From positions 1 through 25,093 of the forward strand of contig BNTW01000042.1 in the NCBI GenBank assembly GCA_025996895.1: a DNA stretch of 25,093 nt. The letters run 5' to 3'. The position numbers and the translations under genes were made by a program. Positions 21,522-25,093 of this stretch are shown piece after piece. The stretch comes from Bacteroidia bacterium. GTDB taxonomy: Bacteria; Bacteroidota; Bacteroidia; Bacteroidales; Azobacteroidaceae. How positions within the stretch are numbered: position 1 is the stretch's first letter; every line of letters begins with the position of its first letter. The notes beneath the pieces are model-generated. The model was not told the DNA's origin and searched no databases. It saw only the letters and a list, made by a program, of their open reading frames with translations.

Positions 21522-23858
21522 TTATTTACGTCCTCTCTTCACCATTTTTTTCTTCGGTTTATCTCCCGCTTCCTTCACGATTTTCATGCAGTCGTCGTAG
21601 GAAAGTTCTACCGGATTTTTCTCCAATGTTTTGGGAATGGCATAATTTGCTTTGTCATAAACGATATAGGGGCCATATCGGCCTTTGAGGATTTGCAGTT
21701 TGGCATCTTCCGGAAAAGCTTTGATGTATTTGGCGGCTTCCTGCGCACGCTTTTCCTGTATCAGTTTGCCGGCTTCTTCCACCGTAATCGTATGCGGACT
21801 GTAGCCTTTGGGAATACTTACGTTGAGCGTATCGTATTTTATGTAAGGCCCGAAACGTCCGTCGGAAGCCACAATGGGCTTTCCTTCCCACTCGCCGACC
21901 GTTCGGGGCAAGCCGAACAGTTTCAAAGCTTGATCTAACGTAATGGTTTCGATGGACAGGCTTTTCGGCAACGAAGCAAATTGCGGTTTTTCCTCATCGT
22001 CAGCCGAGCCGATTTGCACAAAAGGCCCGAAACGCCCGATTTTGACAGAAACCGGCTTGCTCGATTTCGGATCTGTCCCCAGTACCCGCTCTCCTACTCT
22101 GCGTTCAAATCTCTCTGTTTCAACCTTTTCTACAATCGGATGAAACAAATTGTAAAACTTGTGCAGCGTGTCCGTCCACTTCACTTCGCCTTCGGCTATC
22201 CGGTCAAATTCTTTTTCCAAATCGGCCGTAAAGTTGTATTCCAAGACATTCGGAAAATTTTCAATCAAAAAGTCGGTAACCACCATGCCCGAATCCGTTG
22301 GAAGCATTTTGTTTTTGTCCGCCCCGACCGTTTCGTTCTTGGTTGTCTTTGTTATCTCCTGATTTTTCAGCTTCAGATTGACAAATTTCTTTTCCTCGCC
22401 GTCTTTGTTTCCCTTAATCACATATCCGCGGTTTTGAATAGTGGAAATCGTCGGTGCGTATGTAGAAGGACGTCCGATACCCAATTCCTCCAATTTACGC
22501 ACCAAACTCGCCTCGGTATATCGCGGCGGTTTTTGTGTAAGTCGTTCATTAGCAAGTGCTTCGTCCAATTTCAATGTCGAATTTACCTGCATCGTCGGCA
22601 AAATTTCTTCCGTCGCATTTTCCTGATTTTCGTCGTCGGTGTCTTCCAGATACACCCGCAGGAAACCGTCGAACTTGATCACTTCGCCGGTGGTGAGGAA
22701 TTTATCCTCCGGACGAGTACTGATTCCAATGGTTACCGTCGTGCGTTCGAGTTCTGCATCAGCCATTTGCGAAGCAATGGTACGTTCCCAAATCAACTTA
22801 TACAAACGCTGTTCCTGCACCGTCCCTTTGATAGTACGATTGTTCATATAGCTTGGACGAATGGCTTCGTGCGCTTCCTGTGCCCCTTTCGTCTTCGTAT
22901 GATATTGACGGATTTTGACATATTCTTTTCCAAATTCTTCCTGAATTTCCTTTTGTGCCGCGTTTAAGGCCAAAGTCGATAAATTCAGCGAGTCGGTACG
23001 CATGTAGGTAATTAATCCCGCTTCATAGAGGCGTTGAGCAATGGACATGGTTTGCGAAACTGAAAATCCGATTTTCCGCGAAGCCTCCTGTTGCAGCGTA
23101 GAAGTGGTAAATGGTGGTGCCGGCGATTTTTTTGCCGGACGTGTATTGATATCCTCGACCGTGAAAACGGCATTTTTCAACTGGTCCAAAAAGGCATTCG
23201 CTTCTTTTTCGGACGAAAACCGCCGGTTTAATTCGGATTTGATAACTGTTTTTCCATCGGGAAGAATAAAAACTGCTGCTACTTTAAAAAATCCTTCCGC
23301 ATTGAACTGATTGATTTCGCGCTCACGTTCGACAATCAACCGCACCGCCACCGATTGTACACGGCCGGCAGACAATGACGGCATGATTTTCTTCCACAAA
23401 ATCGGCGAAAGTTCAAAGCCCACGATACGGTCTAACACGCGGCGTGCCTGCTGTGCATCGACCAAATTCAAATCAATGCGACGCGGATTTTCGATCGCAT
23501 GAAGTATCGCATTTTTAGTAATTTCGTGAAAAACAATCCGCTTGGAATCGTTGTCATTCAAACCCAGCACAACCGCCAAGTGCCATGCGATCGCCTCTCC
23601 TTCGCGGTCTTCATCGGAAGCGAGCCATACCATTTGCGACCCTTTCGCCTCTTTTTTCAGGTTTTTTACTAACTCGGCCTTATCGGGCGAAATCGCATAA
23701 TTGGGTTTAAAATTATTATTGACATCTACACTCAGTCCTTTGCTTTTCAAGTCGCGAATATGTCCGTAGCTGGACAGCACCTTAAAATCGCTTCCCAGAA
23801 ATTTTTCGATAGTTTTAGCCTTTGCCGGTGATTCGACGATTACCAAATTTTTCTGCAT
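21522..23858 (-). CDS. topA: DNA topoisomerase I
   Basis: Housekeeping type IA topoisomerase that relaxes negative supercoils. The 778 residues have a TOPRIM domain with VIVESPAKAKTIEKFLG and DEDREGE (82-88, acidic triad), the active-site Tyr285 in GLITYMRTDS, and GRPSTYAPTISTIQNRGYV. The C-terminus carries three Toprim_Crpt-type repeats (KIGRFGPFVQIG, SDGRFGPYIKYD, KGRYGPYIVYD) and a basic tail instead of zinc fingers, as usual in Bacteroidetes. Start ATG 23858 gives the canonical MQKNLVIVESP. It is transcribed alone, convergent with the toxin-antitoxin pair. Confidence 0.97.
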   Translation of the reverse strand: MQKNLVIVESPAKAKTIEKFLGSDFKVLSSYGHIRDLKSKGLSVDVNNNFKPNYAISPDKAELVKNLKKEAKGSQMVWLASDEDREGEAIAWHLAVVLGLNDNDSKRIVFHEITKNAILHAIENPRRIDLNLVDAQQARRVLDRIVGFELSPILWKKIMPSLSAGRVQSVAVRLIVEREREINQFNAEGFFKVAAVFILPDGKTVIKSELNRRFSSEKEANAFLDQLKNAVFTVEDINTRPAKKSPAPPFTTSTLQQEASRKIGFSVSQTMSIAQRLYEAGLITYMRTDSLNLSTLALNAAQKEIQEEFGKEYVKIRQYHTKTKGAQEAHEAIRPSYMNNRTIKGTVQEQRLYKLIWERTIASQMADAELERTTVTIGISTRPEDKFLTTGEVIKFDGFLRVYLEDTDDENQENATEEILPTMQVNSTLKLDEALANERLTQKPPRYTEASLVRKLEELGIGRPSTYAPTISTIQNRGYVIKGNKDGEEKKFVNLKLKNQEITKTTKNETVGADKNKMLPTDSGMVVTDFLIENFPNVLEYNFTADLEKEFDRIAEGEVKWTDTLHKFYNLFHPIVEKVETERFERRVGERVLGTDPKSSKPVSVKIGRFGPFVQIGSADDEEKPQFASLPKSLSIETITLDQALKLFGLPRTVGEWEGKPIVASDGRFGPYIKYDTLNVSIPKGYSPHTITVEEAGKLIQEKRAQEAAKYIKAFPEDAKLQILKGRYGPYIVYDKANYAIPKTLEKNPVELSYDDCMKIVKEAGDKPKKKMVKRGRK

Positions 23859-23889
23859 ACTGTTTTCTTTTCTAACGTTATTGAGCGCG

Positions 23890-23897
23890 CAAAGATA
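23890..23897 (-). promoter_or_regulatory. -7 promoter element of topA
   Basis: TATCTTTG on the minus strand, 31 bp before the topA ATG, matches TAnnTTTG. The -33 box is not clear. The AT-rich stretch 23898-24120 shows nothing else I can support. Confidence 0.55.
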
Positions 23898-24120
23898 ATA
23901 AAAACTTCAAAATCTAATGCTAATTCCTGCGAAGTTTTATCTTATTCTTGTATTCAGCCCCCATATTGTTAATAATAATTAATTCTATCGATTTTTTTTT
24001 ATTTGCATATATTTATTTTTATCCATCAATTCTGCTCGCAATTATATGTCGATTTTTGCAGACAGAATTAAATTCTCAAAATAAAAATCATAAAAACTCA
24101 TTTTTATTTCCAAAATGCAC

Positions 24121-24128
24121 TATATTTG
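24121..24128 (+). promoter_or_regulatory. -7 promoter element of the AbiEi-like remnant
   Basis: TATATTTG, 19 bp before ATG 24148, matches TAnnTTTG. No clear -33 box. Confidence 0.45.
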
Positions 24129-24147
24129 CAGCATTATAGAAATAAAT

Positions 24148-24300
24148 ATGAGTTACCTTGAATTTCGACAACAAATGTTTGATTTGGCTTGCTTTAATAT
24201 TAACCAGATTATGCATGGCAGCCGGATTTTGACCGCAATAATCTTATGAGATGGGTAAAAAAAGGCTATCTTATTCGATGAAAAAAGGGTAAATTGTCTT
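24148..24300 (+). pseudogene. Frameshifted N-terminal remnant of an AbiEi-like antitoxin-domain protein
   Basis: ATG 24148 opens MSYLEFRQQMFDLACFNINQI. One base appears lost near 24213, because the next frame continues YAWQPDFDRNNLMRWVKKG-YLIR, followed by TGA at 24279. Together these match, from memory, the N-terminus of Bacteroidetes proteins carrying the AbiEi antitoxin wing-helix domain. After YLIR the sequence degenerates, and the remaining roughly 150-200 residues are gone. The gene is dead, with its promoter still recognisable. Confidence 0.6.
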
Positions 24301-24351
24301 TTTAAAACGTATGATTTATGATACAATTATCACAAATAAAAAATAATCATC

Positions 24352-24735
24352 ATGGAATATCTATCATTAATGCCGAATATTGGCGTGAAAAATGTAAATG
24401 AAACGGTAAAATTTTATACCGAAACATTGGGATTTAAACAAATAATGAGTGTTCCCGAAACGGGAGAACTTGTTTGGGCTATGGTTGGTTCGGATAATGT
24501 GTTTATCGCATTTCAGGAAACACAAAATCTTCAGGAAGAATATCCGTCTTTGAAGGATAAACCACTGAATGCGACACTTACCTTTTATGTCAAAATGAAA
24601 GGAATGAAAGAATTATATGAAAAGTTAAAAGGCACAAACTATTTGGCTAAAGAATTGCACAAAACGTTTTATGGCGCAGATGAGTTTGCCGTTTACGACA
24701 ATAACGGGTTAGTACTGACCATTACGGAAGAATAA
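24352..24735 (+). CDS. VOC-fold (glyoxalase/bleomycin-resistance-like) protein
   Basis: A 127-residue vicinal oxygen chelate protein. The first repeat, MPNIGVKNVNETVKFYTETLGFKQIM ... NVFIAFQE, and the second, ATLTFYVKMKGMKELYEKLK ... EFAVYDNNGLVLTITEE, are typical of the fold. The usual His/Glu metal ligands are not all evident, so binding without metal catalysis is possible. The substrate is unknown. It belongs to another branch than the VOC protein at 8064-8552 and the two are not a duplicate pair. It is a single gene; the frame starts at ATG 24352 in an AT-rich leader without a strong ribosome binding site. Confidence 0.82.
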   Translation: MEYLSLMPNIGVKNVNETVKFYTETLGFKQIMSVPETGELVWAMVGSDNVFIAFQETQNLQEEYPSLKDKPLNATLTFYVKMKGMKELYEKLKGTNYLAKELHKTFYGADEFAVYDNNGLVLTITEE

Positions 24736-24990
24736 CAGAAACTCCCCATAGATAGTATGTCGATTTAGCAATTTTTAATCCGGTTTTTGCTATTTCCACC
24801 TCATAATCGCTTATTTTGAAATCCGGCAATGTATTGACAGCCTGTTCCATAAAAACACTGAGCACAGGCATGAGTTAATACTTCCCTATGAAAGCCAAGC
24901 TCGCAGAGGAAAATCGCACACAGAAAGCACCATCTTGGTAAATCATGATACAAAATACGAGTGCTGTAAGGGAGCGTCCGTAAATAATTT
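24736..24990. other. Intergenic stretch beside an insertion sequence
   Basis: No supported gene. A 49-codon minus-strand frame (24722-24871) overlaps the VOC stop. It reads protein-like (PDFKISDYEVEIAKTGLKIA) but matches nothing I know. The end of the insertion sequence should lie between here and 24990; GGGAGCGTCCGTAAA at 24970-24984 is a candidate terminal sequence that I cannot confirm without the other end. Confidence 0.3.
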
Positions 24991-25093
24991 TCACATTTTA
25001 TTAGGTTTTATGACATAATTCCACTCGCCATGGAACTTATATTTTTTAAGATTTATTGCATTTAACTCTTCATCGCTTATCACTATTCCTTTT
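24991..25093 (-). mobile_element. C-terminal end of an ISAzo13-like transposase (partial)
   Basis: The minus-strand frame enters from the right edge and stops at TGA 24991-24993. Its last 33 residues, with GIVISDEELNAINL and FHGEWNYVIKP, resemble the C-terminus of ISAzo13-family DDE transposases (recognised from memory). The rest of the element lies beyond the window. It sits next to the AbiEi-like remnant and VOC gene, marking this flank as a site of insertion and decay. Confidence 0.6.

Noticed and set aside
24722..24871. 49-codon minus-strand frame overlapping the end of the VOC gene
   Set aside because: It reads protein-like, but has no promoter, ribosome binding site or recognised family and overlaps a real gene.

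Overview
The window looks like chromosomal DNA of a Bacteroidetes bacterium, most likely of the order Bacteroidales. Four things point there: promoters of the TTTG / TAnnTTTG type, a conjugative-element module of DUF4099/DUF3945 protein, ICE-type TopB and TraG/MobC, the gene order ilvD-ilvB-ilvN-acyl-ACP thioesterase ... ilvC, and a secreted GH32-type protein. I cannot name a genus. No tRNA, rRNA or CRISPR array was seen.

Layout. (1) 1-1756, minus: the N-terminal 585 residues of a secreted protein with DUF4960-like, LamG-like and GH32-like parts, cut by the window edge. (2) About 1900-12110: a stranded piece of an integrative conjugative element (ICE). It holds the DUF3945 gene, topB, an AlbA_2/ATPase regulator-like gene and, on the minus strand, traG. 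No integrase, relaxase or transfer-pore gene is present. Between topB and traG lies a patchwork: a second, diverged copy of the traG tail plus its terminator, two copies of a 66-bp repeat, and a small cargo set (VOC/PhnB-like protein, DUF169 protein, truncated GyrI-like protein). Several short repeat arrays fill the gaps. (3) 12101-12756, minus: gene debris. This is a truncated transposase-like N-terminus that abuts a 5'-truncated traG, and the signal peptide and propeptide of a secreted protease. (4) 12830-20420, plus: a branched-chain amino acid operon, ilvD-ilvB-ilvN-thioesterase-pdxS-pdxT-ilvC. It has a clear promoter, a terminator-like hairpin in the leader and a strong terminator at the end. 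The PLP-synthase genes pdxST sit inside it. (5) 20442-21283: a DUF1778/GNAT (TacA-TacT-like) toxin-antitoxin pair. (6) 21522-23858, minus: topA. (7) 24148 to the end: a frameshifted AbiEi-like remnant, a VOC protein, and the C-terminal end of an ISAzo13-like transposase running off the window.

How the genes work together. IlvB/IlvN, IlvC and IlvD carry out the shared valine/isoleucine steps. PdxS/PdxT make pyridoxal 5'-phosphate, the cofactor of the transaminase that finishes the pathway. The thioesterase probably acts on acyl-ACPs. The ICE remnant has DNA-processing parts but cannot be self-mobile from what is seen here.

Most interesting signals: a possible attenuator with a four-codon mini-ORF before ilvD; a five-codon mini-ORF ending in Ile-Leu that overlaps the ilvN start; a GAATTAC heptanucleotide repeat embedded twice in ilvD and forming the stop of ilvN; and the duplicated traG tail/terminator that brackets a cargo block containing 66-bp repeats.
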